Below, piece after piece: positions 1-5,818 of a DNA stretch of 32,662 bases; positions within the stretch are counted from its first letter, which is position 1, and each line of letters begins with the position of its first letter. The DNA comes from a virus. The notes under the pieces are model-generated. The model was given only the letters and a program-made list of their open reading frames with translations. It was not told the DNA's origin and made no database searches. Made by a program: the position numbers and the translations under genes. Location of the stretch: the IMG/VR virus record IMGVR_UViG_3300038405_000127, positions 1-32,662 of that record. One strand, 5' to 3'.

Positions 1-239
1 ACATTGTAAGTATTATTAAATTTTTCAGTCACTTCAATAATTTCTATTTCACCAGGAATTTGAATGACACATAGGCCATTGTCTTTTAATAATTTCTGAG
101 AAACTTTAATTACTTCACCCAAATCGGCATATTTGTGATTGTATCCTTGGCTATTTCTTTCAGCCTGTTCTACAGCTCCTTGGACTATTGACAAGGCTGA
201 AAATAATTCTCCGAGTTGTTCAGATTTTTGAATTGTCAT
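1..239 (-). CDS. erf: ERF-family single-strand annealing protein, partial
   Basis: Reading the minus strand from an ATG at 239 gives 79 codons that stay open to the window edge, so the C-terminal part is missing. The N-terminus has the look of the ERF superfamily of phage annealing recombinases: a helical start, then an ALSIVQG..V..AERNSQGYNHKYADLGEVI segment (the KYADL block is the family hallmark), then a KLLKDNGLCVIQIP segment. ERF proteins anneal complementary single strands during phage recombination and genome circularisation. A strong Shine-Dalgarno (GGGGAG, complement of 246-251) precedes the ATG, and the gene follows the upstream minus-strand gene by 13 nt, so it is probably the last visible member of the minus-strand operon. 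Family assignment rests on sequence feel only, but the KYADL context is distinctive. Confidence 0.75.
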   Translation of the reverse strand, partial: MTIQKSEQLGELFSALSIVQGAVEQAERNSQGYNHKYADLGEVIKVSQKLLKDNGLCVIQIPGEIEIIEVTEKFNNTYN

Positions 240-252
240 TTCTAATTCTCCC

Positions 253-675
253 CTATGGTATTTCTTTATATCTTTCTTCATACCTATATTCTTGTTGATC
301 TTGCTTTATCATCTGAAGCCATTCATCTACAGTTTGCAAAGATTGTGGCATTAAACCTGTATATGGCTTTTCTTTCAAACTATGTTGCAAATATGATGTA
401 TCATATGGATGCCATGCATAAATTATTTCTCCCACTTCATTTTGAGCTACTGTTGGCATCCAAATGCGCATTTTTAATTGTTCTTGCCTATTATTGATTA
501 TGACTATTGCTCCAACAAGATCAAAGGCTACCCACTCATTATTTTGGCTATCCCACATTTCTTTTTTGAAATTTTCAAATGGCTTTGTCTTGACCTCTGT
601 ATCATTTTTAGCTATATCTTTTAGCAAAGTTCTATTAAAATTTCTAACATTATTATCTTTAATATCTTTCCACAT
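253..675 (-). CDS. Unknown 140-aa protein of the early minus-strand operon
   Basis: I do not recognise this 140-residue protein. It starts with a charged helix rich in Lys, Asn and Asp, has a short hydrophobic beta stretch (VAFDLVGAIVII, residues about 49-60), and ends with a Gln/Glu/Tyr-rich charged tail. There is no signal peptide or membrane segment and no cysteine motif. A GGGAG ribosome site lies about 11 nt before the ATG on the minus strand. It sits immediately upstream of the ERF-like annealing gene and downstream of two other small minus-strand genes, so a role in early replication or recombination is possible but is inferred from position only. Confidence 0.7.
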   Translation of the reverse strand: MWKDIKDNNVRNFNRTLLKDIAKNDTEVKTKPFENFKKEMWDSQNNEWVAFDLVGAIVIINNRQEQLKMRIWMPTVAQNEVGEIIYAWHPYDTSYLQHSLKEKPYTGLMPQSLQTVDEWLQMIKQDQQEYRYEERYKEIP

Positions 676-720
676 CTTTTCTAAGCTCCCTTTCTGGTGT
701 TGATCTGTATGAATTACTGT

Positions 721-993
721 TCATTTTTTCTCTCCTTTATTCTTATTTTCATTAGATTCTAAAATCGCACGATAATTTTCTATGATAAATTTCTTAAAAT
801 TCTTATGAGATTCATCAAGTGCTTTTTCCAATTCTTCAATGGTGCATCGGCTATGCTCAATAATAAGCTCAGCTAATATTGTCGTTAAAATGGTTGATTT
901 ATCGCTGATCTTTTGATTCTTGAGCACCTCTTGCACCTTTATTTCTAGTTCAAATAGTTTATCGATATGTTCTTCTGTGTTAATTTCTTCCAT
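721..993 (-). CDS. Unknown 90-aa acidic helical protein
   Basis: A 90-residue, mostly helical, highly charged protein with many Glu and Lys residues and a central ILTTILAELIIEHSRCTIEEL helix pair. No known domain is recognised. The start is well supported: an AGGAGG site lies about 7 nt upstream of the ATG on the minus strand. It is the second gene of the minus-strand operon that reads from the divergent promoter near 1320-1348 toward the ERF-like gene, with a 45-nt gap to the next gene. Small acidic proteins are common in phage early operons, but no function can be assigned. Confidence 0.7.
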   Translation of the reverse strand: MEEINTEEHIDKLFELEIKVQEVLKNQKISDKSTILTTILAELIIEHSRCTIEELEKALDESHKNFKKFIIENYRAILESNENKNKGEKK

Positions 994-1008
994 TTTTCTC
1001 CTCCTTTT

Positions 1009-1284
1009 TTATATAGCTATCATTTCTAACACTGAAAACGATGGAAGTTTGTCTAAGAAATCTCTTGCCTTCACTTCCGAATCAAAGAAGTGCCACCGTT
1101 CCTTGGATGTTTCTACCACAAAGCAATTAATCTTTGCAAAATAGTGTAGATTCCATCCTTGATCATCGACCGCATCAATCATCTTATCTACGGTTAAGCT
1201 TGAGAACTTTTGCACCTTATTATTTACATCTCTCTGAGTGTTGATACTAAATCCCCAAAATTCTTTTCCATCTCTATCCATCAT
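1009..1284 (-). CDS. Unknown 91-aa protein, first gene of the minus-strand early operon
   Basis: A 91-residue protein of alpha/beta composition with many aromatic residues (WGF, WNLHYF, RWHFF) and no membrane segment. No family is recognised. The gene begins with two ATG codons; the first (1284) is preceded by AAAGG at about 9 nt. It is the promoter-proximal gene of the minus-strand operon: a consensus-like promoter (TTGACA, 17 nt, TTTAAT) lies just upstream. Being first after a strong early promoter suggests early expression; function is unknown. Confidence 0.7.
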   Translation of the reverse strand: MMDRDGKEFWGFSINTQRDVNNKVQKFSSLTVDKMIDAVDDQGWNLHYFAKINCFVVETSKERWHFFDSEVKARDFLDKLPSFSVLEMIAI

Positions 1285-1319
1285 CCTATTGACCTTTCTT
1301 TAATTTACCTAACAACCCT

Positions 1320-1348
1320 ATTAAAACATAGACAAATGCATCTGTCAA
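1320..1348 (-). promoter_or_regulatory. Sigma-70-like promoter for the minus-strand early operon
   Basis: On the minus strand a perfect -35 TTGACA (complement of 1343-1348) is separated by exactly 17 nt from a -10 TTTAAT (complement of 1320-1325). It drives the 1284-to-1 gene set. The -35 box abuts the perfect palindrome at 1349-1370, which is therefore well placed for an operator. Confidence 0.7.
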
Positions 1349-1370
1349 CAACTTTTTTTAAAAAAAGTTG
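1349..1370. promoter_or_regulatory. Perfect 22-bp palindrome between divergent promoters (candidate operator)
   Basis: The sequence reads CAAC, seven T, seven A, GTTG: a perfect 22-bp palindrome. It directly adjoins the -35 box of the minus-strand promoter and lies 26 bp upstream of the plus-strand -35 box. A dimeric regulator could control both early operons from here. Its A/T tract centre would also be strongly bent DNA. It could alternatively act as a weak hairpin, but no gene ends nearby. Confidence 0.55.
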
Positions 1371-1396
1371 AAAAAAATTTACATATCAAAAAAATA

Positions 1397-1425
1397 TTGA
1401 CAAATATCTATCATTCCGTTATTTT
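1397..1425 (+). promoter_or_regulatory. Sigma-70-like promoter for the excisionase-like gene and tRNA
   Basis: A perfect -35 TTGACA (1397-1402), a 17-nt spacer and a -10 TATTTT (1420-1425) precede the ATG at 1453. It probably drives the HTH gene and, by read-through, the tRNA-Asn 8 nt after it. Confidence 0.6.
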
Positions 1426-1452
1426 GTAAAAAAATATAGAGAGAATTAACAG

Positions 1453-1701
1453 ATGTGTATAGATGAAGACAGGATTACCATTAAAGAGGCTGCTAATCTT
1501 TTAAAGGTGCACCGGATTACCTTACGTAAATGGATATCAGATTATGAATCCATTCAGGAAAAGTTGGACAATGGGGAACAATTAACCTCAGAGGAAAAAA
1601 AATATCGATGCCCTCCTTTTGGAAGGATGGGTAGTATGATTATCTTTTCAAAGAAGAGAATAAAAAAATTCCTTGAGGAAACACTCCCTAAAGATTCATG
1701 A
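1453..1701 (+). CDS. Excisionase/MerR-type helix-turn-helix DNA-binding protein
   Basis: This 82-residue protein has the layout of an excisionase-type winged helix (HTH_17-like). Residues 8-28 (ITIKEAANLLKVHRITLRKWI) form a helix-turn-helix, and a basic MIIFSKKRIKKFLEE element at residues 62-76 matches the usual end of this family, where a strand is followed by a helix that caps the fold. Such proteins bind DNA as recombination directionality factors or small regulators. It is read from the divergent promoter region and is followed closely by a tRNA gene. No integrase is visible in the window, so a role in excision versus transcriptional control cannot be separated. Start chosen at the only ATG after the promoter; the ribosome site (GAGAG) is weak. 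Confidence 0.75.
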   Translation: MCIDEDRITIKEAANLLKVHRITLRKWISDYESIQEKLDNGEQLTSEEKKYRCPPFGRMGSMIIFSKKRIKKFLEETLPKDS

Positions 1702-1709
1702 TAAATTAT

Positions 1710-1785
1710 TCCTCGATAGCTCAGTCGGTAGAGCAATTGACTGTTAATCAATGGGTCGTTGGTTCGAGTCCAACTCGAGGAGCCA
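1710..1785 (+). tRNA. tRNA-Asn (anticodon GUU), CCA encoded
   Basis: A complete 76-nt tRNA cloverleaf. The acceptor stem TCCTCGA (1710-1716) pairs perfectly with TCGAGGA (1775-1781), followed by discriminator G (1782) and an encoded CCA (1783-1785). The D arm contains AGCTCAGTCGGTAGAGC, the anticodon stem ATTGA/TCAAT (1736-1740/1748-1752) encloses the loop CTGTTAA with anticodon GTT at 1743-1745, and the T arm contains GGTTCGAGTCC. It decodes both AAC and AAT. It lies 8 nt after the HTH gene and has its own terminator hairpin. The virion fibres of this phage are extremely Asn-rich, a possible reason to carry it. Confidence 0.96.
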
Positions 1786-1790
1786 TAAAA

Positions 1791-1816
1791 AAACCCTCCG
1801 TGAAGAGGGCTTTAAG
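1791..1816 (+). terminator. Terminator hairpin after the tRNA
   Basis: CCCTC (1794-1798) pairs with GAGGG (1805-1809) around a CGTGAA loop, preceded by an A run and followed by CTTTAA. It sits directly behind the tRNA CCA end, where transcription of the HTH-tRNA unit would be expected to stop. The U run is short, so efficiency is uncertain. Confidence 0.6.
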
Positions 1817-1867
1817 GATAAAATCAACTCTCGTATCTTATAAGTGATTTCATTAACCTAATCCTTA
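1813..1867 (+). ncRNA. Nested inverted repeats behind the tRNA (possible structured RNA)
   Basis: TAAGGAT (1813-1819) is complementary to ATCCTTA (1861-1867), and inside it AAATCA (1821-1826) is complementary to TGATTT (1845-1850). This makes a possible two-tier stem in an otherwise gene-free stretch (1786-2149). No match to a known RNA class is recognised; the stems are short and AT-rich, so the call is weak. Confidence 0.25.
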
Positions 1868-1958
1868 TGCCACATTTCCTGAATTTCTAAAAGAATTTTT
1901 CATTCCAAATAATTTTTGTTGACAACGCAAAGGTTCACAATGCATCTTGGGAAAAGAA

Positions 1959-1981
1959 AAAGGCTCCACGAGGGAGCCTTT
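1959..1981. terminator. Strong hairpin, probable bidirectional terminator
   Basis: AAAGGCTCC (1959-1967) pairs perfectly with GGAGCCTTT (1973-1981) around a 5-nt loop. On the plus strand it ends in a short T run; on the minus strand the stem is followed by TTTTTCTTTT, a better terminator. It lies in the 364-nt gene-free stretch 1786-2149, upstream of the replication promoter, and may insulate it. Two further imperfect inverted repeats (AAGAAG/CTTCTT at 1992-2011, GAGATG/CATCTC around 2016-2057) follow, with no obvious product. Confidence 0.6.
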
Positions 1982-2087
1982 ATCAATAGAAAAGAAGCCA
2001 CGAAACTTCTTGTAGGAGATGGTGTTTTCAAAAAGCAAGAGAAGAAAAAACATCTCAAAGTCTTTTTACCATCCCCTAAAAGTAGTT

Positions 2088-2116
2088 GTCAATAATTTTT
2101 TTTCTGTTGATATAAA
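2088..2116 (+). promoter_or_regulatory. Promoter of the replication initiator gene
   Basis: A -35 TTGTCA (2088-2093), a 17-nt spacer and a -10 TATAAA (2111-2116) precede the ATG at 2150. The -10 box forms the first half of an AT palindrome (2111-2128), so binding there would block the promoter. The region around the -35 (TGTCAATAATTTTTT) resembles the -35/T-tract region of the minus-strand early promoter (TGTCAACAACTTTTTTT at 1343-1359). Confidence 0.6.
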
Positions 2117-2133
2117 AAATTTTTTATAAACAG
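2104..2133. promoter_or_regulatory. Extended palindrome over the replication promoter (candidate operator)
   Basis: TATA, five A, then A/T centre and TTTTT ATA form a perfect 18-bp palindrome (2111-2128). Outside it, CTGTT (2104-2108) is complementary to AACAG (2129-2133) after a 2-nt asymmetric bulge. The palindrome covers the -10 box and probable start site of the promoter for the replication gene, the expected place for a repressor or autoregulator. Confidence 0.5.
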
Positions 2134-2149
2134 AAAGGAATTAATAATT

Positions 2150-3352
2150 ATGGACAATCATTCAAATAACGATAAAATTTTATCTAATCTACCCAAAGAG
2201 TTAGATCAAGAAGAACTTTCATTTTTCTTTTATCAGACAAGGTCAGCCGCACAAGAATATCATACAATTGCATGCCAACCTATTTATCAAGAAATGACTG
2301 GATCATATTTATCTGGAGTTGTTCTTTCTCAAATAATTTGGTGGTGTGATAACAATGGTGGTGAATTTGAAAAGTCTGACAGAGATTTTGCAGAATGGAT
2401 TAATTGTGGATATGATGCTTTTTTAGCTGCAAAAAATCTCATCATTAATAAATTGAAATTATTTTGTGTAAAAAAAGGTAGATTTGGAACCACAGTCTAT
2501 TATTCTACCAGAGATAGCATTACCAGATTCCGAGAATCTTTTTCAAAAAATAAGGTTGCCTATCCCCCTCGCAAGAAAAAATCTTATTTCCAAAACAATA
2601 ATAATGTTGATATAAATTTATCTAAAACTGTGGATAAACCTATGGATAATGTGGATAACCCAAATATTGTTACTCAATTTACACAAGAGGGTTACGGAAA
2701 ATCCACAATCAGGGTTAGGGAAAATCCACAACCATATAAAGATATATTAGATAATAAAACAAACCATCCATGTGAGAACAAATCCAGATCTGTAGAACAG
2801 GGGATGGATGGATTTAAAAATCATGATGAAGAATTTGAAAGGCAGGCTAGGGAATTCAGGGATATCTTTCCCAATCATGCAAAGAAAGCTGGGATAAGGC
2901 TCGTTAGAGATGCTCTCAAAAAGGCTCTTGTCAAGAAATCATTCGAATTTTTGGCAGAACACGCTAGAAATTTCGTAGGCAATTGCAACACAACCGATAA
3001 AAGTTTTGTGACATGCGCTCACACCTGGCTTAACACAGAAATGTGGCCTAAAGAAAAACCGCCGTCCACCTACGCGATTTTTTGGAGAATTATCGAGGAA
3101 AAAACAGGAAAAGAAAATTTTGATCGATATTTTGGATGGAAAAACTGTCGAACTTCATTGGATGGAGTAGAGATAATACTAGATTATCACGATCCAGAAA
3201 AAAAAGATTTCGTACAGAGAAACTTTTGGAATGTTCTTTCGGAATCTCGCACCAAAATCCCTGAATTGATTGGAAAAAAAATTATATTATCCCTTTCTGA
3301 GGCAGGAAAATATCGATCTGAAATTATTAATCGCTATAAGTTGGCTAGTTAG
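2150..3352 (+). CDS. Phage replication initiator with N-terminal winged helix and DnaA-N-like C-terminus
   Basis: This 400-residue protein has three recognisable parts. Residues about 38-120 look like the winged-helix N-terminus of phage/plasmid replication proteins (YLSGVVLSQIIWWCDNNGG...). Residues 225-300 match the common phage replication module with an F..IFP...KK.......AL motif and an end motif HTWLNTEMW. Residues 308-383 resemble the DnaA domain I fold (FWRIIEEKTGKENFDRYFGW, then EIILDY and a final GKKIILSL strand), which in DnaA contacts helicase or loader proteins. The linker encodes a repeated VDKP.MDNVDNP stretch whose DNA carries DnaA-box-like 9-mers, a candidate origin. An AAAGGA site lies 10 nt before the ATG. 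The 3' end overlaps the convergent repressor gene by 8 nt. Precise family uncertain; replication role likely. Confidence 0.75.
   Translation: MDNHSNNDKILSNLPKELDQEELSFFFYQTRSAAQEYHTIACQPIYQEMTGSYLSGVVLSQIIWWCDNNGGEFEKSDRDFAEWINCGYDAFLAAKNLIINKLKLFCVKKGRFGTTVYYSTRDSITRFRESFSKNKVAYPPRKKKSYFQNNNNVDINLSKTVDKPMDNVDNPNIVTQFTQEGYGKSTIRVRENPQPYKDILDNKTNHPCENKSRSVEQGMDGFKNHDEEFERQAREFRDIFPNHAKKAGIRLVRDALKKALVKKSFEFLAEHARNFVGNCNTTDKSFVTCAHTWLNTEMWPKEKPPSTYAIFWRIIEEKTGKENFDRYFGWKNCRTSLDGVEIILDYHDPEKKDFVQRNFWNVLSESRTKIPELIGKKIILSLSEAGKYRSEIINRYKLAS
2629..2770. other. Candidate replication origin inside the initiator gene
   Basis: Two perfect DnaA boxes TGTGGATAA (2629-2637, 2650-2658) and one single-mismatch copy TATGGATAA (2641-2649) are followed by two 20-bp direct repeats (2689-2708 and 2712-2731) that differ at one base and are spaced 23 bp, each ending in AAAATCCACAA, itself a reverse DnaA-box-like core. 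An AT-rich stretch (about 2731-2765) follows and could be the unwinding element. Placement of an iteron origin inside the initiator gene is known from lambdoid phages (ori within O). The coding constraint on the VDN-type linker could create part of this by chance. Confidence 0.6.
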
Positions 3353-3632
3353 GGTCATCACCGTGAAGAATATAATTTTCATTGACCTCATCAGGGGGAA
3401 GATTAAAACGATAGATGAACAAGGTTGCCAGAAGTTTCGCTTTGGAAATGGACATAGGATTTTTTCCAGATTCCAGTTTTTCCAGAGTAGTAACGTTAAA
3501 TCCAGTCAATTGGTAAAATTTATTTCTGCTCAGTTTAAGTTTGTTGCGAATGTTTTTTAGCCGTTCCCCAGGCGTTGTCAAAGTTTGATGATACATTGGC
3601 TTATTAACTTCGATTAAAGGTTTTGATTCCAT
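3345..3632 (-). CDS. XRE-family helix-turn-helix repressor
   Basis: With the start at the ATG at 3632 (MESKPLIEVNK...), this encodes 95 residues containing a Cro/CI-type helix-turn-helix: TPGERLKNIRNKLKLSRNKF, then YQLTGFNVTTLEKLESGKNPMS, then a third helical element. This is the classic XRE order in which the recognition helix ends near LEKLESG. An in-frame upstream extension to 3830 would be hydrophobic and would begin upstream of its own promoter, so it is rejected. It is transcribed divergently from the gene at 3778 across a 23-bp palindromic operator and overlaps the end of the replication gene convergently. It is a likely autoregulated lytic/lysogenic or early-gene switch. No C-terminal cleavage domain is present, so it is not a LexA-type repressor. 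Confidence 0.8.
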   Translation of the reverse strand: MESKPLIEVNKPMYHQTLTTPGERLKNIRNKLKLSRNKFYQLTGFNVTTLEKLESGKNPMSISKAKLLATLFIYRFNLPPDEVNENYILHGDDPN

Positions 3633-3716
3633 GATGAGCCTACGTTTTCTCTCTTTTGAAGGCAATAAAATTTTCTTCAAATTTTTTTTGTTGCATCTCA
3701 GAAAATCGTATGATAA

Positions 3717-3755
3717 ATATAACATATAGACATAAAAAATGTCTATAGATAAAAT
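3717..3755. promoter_or_regulatory. Interlocked divergent promoters sharing one palindromic operator
   Basis: TATAGACAT (3725-3733) and ATGTCTATA (3739-3747) form a perfect 9-bp inverted repeat around AAAAA. Plus strand: -35 TAGACA (3727-3732), 17 nt, -10 TAAAAT (3750-3755). Minus strand: -35 TAGACA (complement of 3740-3745), 17 nt, -10 TTATAT (complement of 3717-3722). Both -35 boxes lie inside the palindrome, so one bound repressor dimer would control both the XRE gene and the operon beginning at 3778. Confidence 0.7.
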
Positions 3756-3777
3756 CAATAGAAGGAGGAAGTTAAGT

Positions 3778-4452
3778 ATGAAGATGCACAAAGGATATGT
3801 TGTTATTCCAAGCCAGTCTAATCCTAACATTGGTCTTGTGAAATTTATTGATGAGGGTTCATGCCAACATAAGCCATTTGAGGAAAAAATATATTGTCAG
3901 ACTTTCAAAAATGAAGATGGATTTATTGTACATATGGAAAGGATTGAGAAGGATAGGTACACGCTACATGCTTCGCATTCTTTCAATCATCTTCACGACA
4001 AAATTTCTATGACGATAGAGGATAACTACGACGGCAAAGGAAAAAGTCTGATTTGTAGCTTAAATCCATTAGATGTAGATGATTTCTTGTATTTCGTCGA
4101 TGATGATGAGTTTCTCTTAAAGATATGCATACTTCATTTCTACGTAAGCCTTATGGGAACATTGATGAGCATATCCAAGAAAAGAAGGATCAAAAATATC
4201 ATTCTCTTCGTTGATAATGACTACATTGAGAATTTGGAATGTTATGATCTCATTGTATCTGATATCTCCCATGCAGGTCCTTACTTAACAAGAATGGATA
4301 TTCCCCTTAATGGACAAAATATATCTAAATTTGATAAGTTTGTTGAGAAAACAAAACAACTATTTCCTCAATGGTTGTGGGAAGAGTCAAAAAATAATAT
4401 CAATGCTCGGCGATATATGATATTAAACCCATGTAAAAACATTTTTAGGTAA
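3778..4452 (+). CDS. Unknown 224-aa protein, first gene behind the repressor-controlled promoter
   Basis: The start is placed at the ATG at 3778, which has a perfect AGGAGG 9 nt upstream; an in-frame ATG at 3739 lies inside the operator and is upstream of the expected transcript start. The 224-residue product is alpha/beta, with a hydrophobic stretch (FLLKICILHFYVSLMGTLM) about two thirds of the way along that is too charged at its edges for a clear membrane helix, followed by basic KKRRIKN. No family is recognised. Because the predicted transcript begins almost at the ribosome site, it should be the immediate target of the XRE switch; function unknown. Confidence 0.75.
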   Translation: MKMHKGYVVIPSQSNPNIGLVKFIDEGSCQHKPFEEKIYCQTFKNEDGFIVHMERIEKDRYTLHASHSFNHLHDKISMTIEDNYDGKGKSLICSLNPLDVDDFLYFVDDDEFLLKICILHFYVSLMGTLMSISKKRRIKNIILFVDNDYIENLECYDLIVSDISHAGPYLTRMDIPLNGQNISKFDKFVEKTKQLFPQWLWEESKNNINARRYMILNPCKNIFR

Positions 4453-4478
4453 AATTTATTTAAAGGAGGTAAGGTAAA

Positions 4479-4619
4479 ATGAAAGATATTGCAGATAAGT
4501 ACTATGCTTATTACACCGATCTAGACGGTAATATTGAGTGTGAAGTACATAAAATAAGCCCCAAGGAAATAATGAAGTTAATATTTAATAAAGAATTTAT
4601 AAGTAAATGCGGAAAATAA
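4479..4619 (+). CDS. Small 46-aa protein, truncated paralogue of the next gene
   Basis: A 46-residue reading frame with an excellent ribosome site (AAAGGAGG, 8 nt before the ATG). Its sequence aligns along its length with the N-terminal half of the next gene's product: shared D.YYAY.TDL.G.I...VH.IS..E..KLIF. It then ends shortly after the shared segment. The pair therefore looks like a tandem duplication in which this copy lost, or the other gained, the C-terminal half. Function unknown. Confidence 0.65.
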   Translation: MKDIADKYYAYYTDLDGNIECEVHKISPKEIMKLIFNKEFISKCGK

Positions 4620-4633
4620 AGGAGGTAACTGAA

Positions 4634-4930
4634 ATGAATAAAAAATTAAATATTTGTGATACATACTATGCATACCATACTGATTTGGAGGGAACCATCA
4701 TGGATGGTGTCCATGAAATAAGCAGCAATGAAGTTTTGAAATTGATATTTCAAATAGATACATACAATGAATCTGACGTTACATATTATCCGGAAAACGA
4801 ATATGATTCCGGTGGAAAGCACTGGTTTACATTTGATGTATTAACTATAAATAGTAAAGGACAGTGTTGGAGAGTCTATAAGAGCCTTGATTGTGCATTA
4901 GAGGCTTACCAGCGTTTTACTAATCAATAA
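4634..4930 (+). CDS. Small 98-aa protein, full-length paralogue of the preceding gene
   Basis: Start chosen at the ATG at 4634, preceded by AGGAGG (4620-4625); an in-frame ATG at 4607 lacks such a site and lies inside the preceding gene. The N-terminal half (residues about 9-45) is homologous to the 46-aa product just upstream (YYAYHTDLEGTI, VHEIS, EVLKLIF). The C-terminal half adds a beta-rich segment with HWFTFDVLTINSKGQCWRVYKSLD. The gene is AT-rich and acidic in product. It is spaced 12 nt from the next gene. No known family; presumably an early phage protein. Confidence 0.7.
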   Translation: MNKKLNICDTYYAYHTDLEGTIMDGVHEISSNEVLKLIFQIDTYNESDVTYYPENEYDSGGKHWFTFDVLTINSKGQCWRVYKSLDCALEAYQRFTNQ

Positions 4931-4942
4931 AGGAGGTACCCT

Positions 4943-5818
4943 GTGGTAAGTCATAATGGAGAGAAGATTAAAATCGTATTGAAGGACTTGTTAAAAGAAT
5001 ATGAGAAATCCTTGACTGTATATTATAGTTTACAAGAAGAAATAGGAAAGGTTAAAGAAAAATTGGATCCTTTACAAAGTGCAATTGACTCTCTAAAAAA
5101 ACTTTTATCTCAGGAAGAGTTAAAAGAAATAAATCTTACTTTCAAAGAGATACAATCAATTGACAAAAACTCACGTCAGATATCTTATAAAATAATTGAA
5201 GGTGGCACCAATCATGTTCCTTTCTTACAAGCTATTGATACTGAAGACTATTCATCACCAAATAATGATTTTGGACATGAACCTTTATCAGAAGGCGAAC
5301 GAAATCTCATGAAGAATAAAAGTATCACGGCTTCAACTATTGAACTTATAAAGAAAAATGGGCCAATGAAAGGAAAAACGCTCTTTAATGCTTTGAGAGA
5401 GAATGGATTAACTATAAGGGGAAAAAAGCCATACGATACAATGAGAGCCACGTTGGGAAAAAGTCCAAAAGTCAAATTAATTTGGACTATACCTGGCGAT
5501 AGATTTTCGACTAAATGGGATTTAGTAGAGGAAAAATCTTCTATTATACCTGTTTCTCATGATGGAAATGAGAAAGATGAATTAGAAAAAAAGCCTTACG
5601 AAGGGATGTCCATTTTGGAATCGTGTATGGATGCTCTCATTGAGAAAGGTCCTTTATCATCAAAAACTCTCCTTGATATTATTAAAAAAAGAGGTTCAAC
5701 CGTAGGAGGGCAAAAGCCATTGAATACTATGATGAATGTTTTAGCAACAGCGATGAGAACTAGAGGAATTGTATCTCGAAAAGGTATAGGAGAATCATCA
5801 ATATGGAAATTGCCATAA
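4943..5818 (+). CDS. DNA-binding protein with coiled coil and two HARE-HTH-like winged helices
   Basis: A GTG start at 4943 is favoured by AGGAGG at 4931-4936. The 291-residue product begins with a coiled coil (about 8-75), then a linker, then two homologous copies of a winged-helix unit: residues 126-194 (STIELIKKNGPMKGKTLFNAL...GKKPYDTMRATLG...WDL) and 222-290 (SCMDALIEKGPLSSKTLLDII...GGQKPLNTMMNVLA...WKL). The spacing and the G-P-[MLX]-.-[GS]-K-T-L pattern resemble HARE-HTH domains, known from ASXL proteins, RNA polymerase delta subunit and restriction or modification proteins and thought to bind DNA. A coiled-coil dimer would present four winged helices. It overlaps the RusA-like gene by 16 nt. 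The role, transcription factor or DNA organiser, is inferred. Confidence 0.65.
   Translation: MVSHNGEKIKIVLKDLLKEYEKSLTVYYSLQEEIGKVKEKLDPLQSAIDSLKKLLSQEELKEINLTFKEIQSIDKNSRQISYKIIEGGTNHVPFLQAIDTEDYSSPNNDFGHEPLSEGERNLMKNKSITASTIELIKKNGPMKGKTLFNALRENGLTIRGKKPYDTMRATLGKSPKVKLIWTIPGDRFSTKWDLVEEKSSIIPVSHDGNEKDELEKKPYEGMSILESCMDALIEKGPLSSKTLLDIIKKRGSTVGGQKPLNTMMNVLATAMRTRGIVSRKGIGESSIWKLP

Noticed and set aside
1710-1785. tRNA-Asn as a prophage attachment site
   Set aside because: Phage genes lie on both sides, no integrase is visible, and no second copy of the tRNA 3' end was seen in the window.
1919-1947. TTGACA at 1919-1924 as a promoter
   Set aside because: No acceptable -10 box occurs 16-18 nt downstream.
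1865-2053. Minus-strand 62-codon frame
   Set aside because: It covers the terminator hairpin region, has odd composition and no ribosome site.
3633-3830. N-terminal membrane extension of the XRE repressor
   Set aside because: It would start upstream of the repressor's own promoter and cross the operator; the ATG at 3632 fits the HTH family length.
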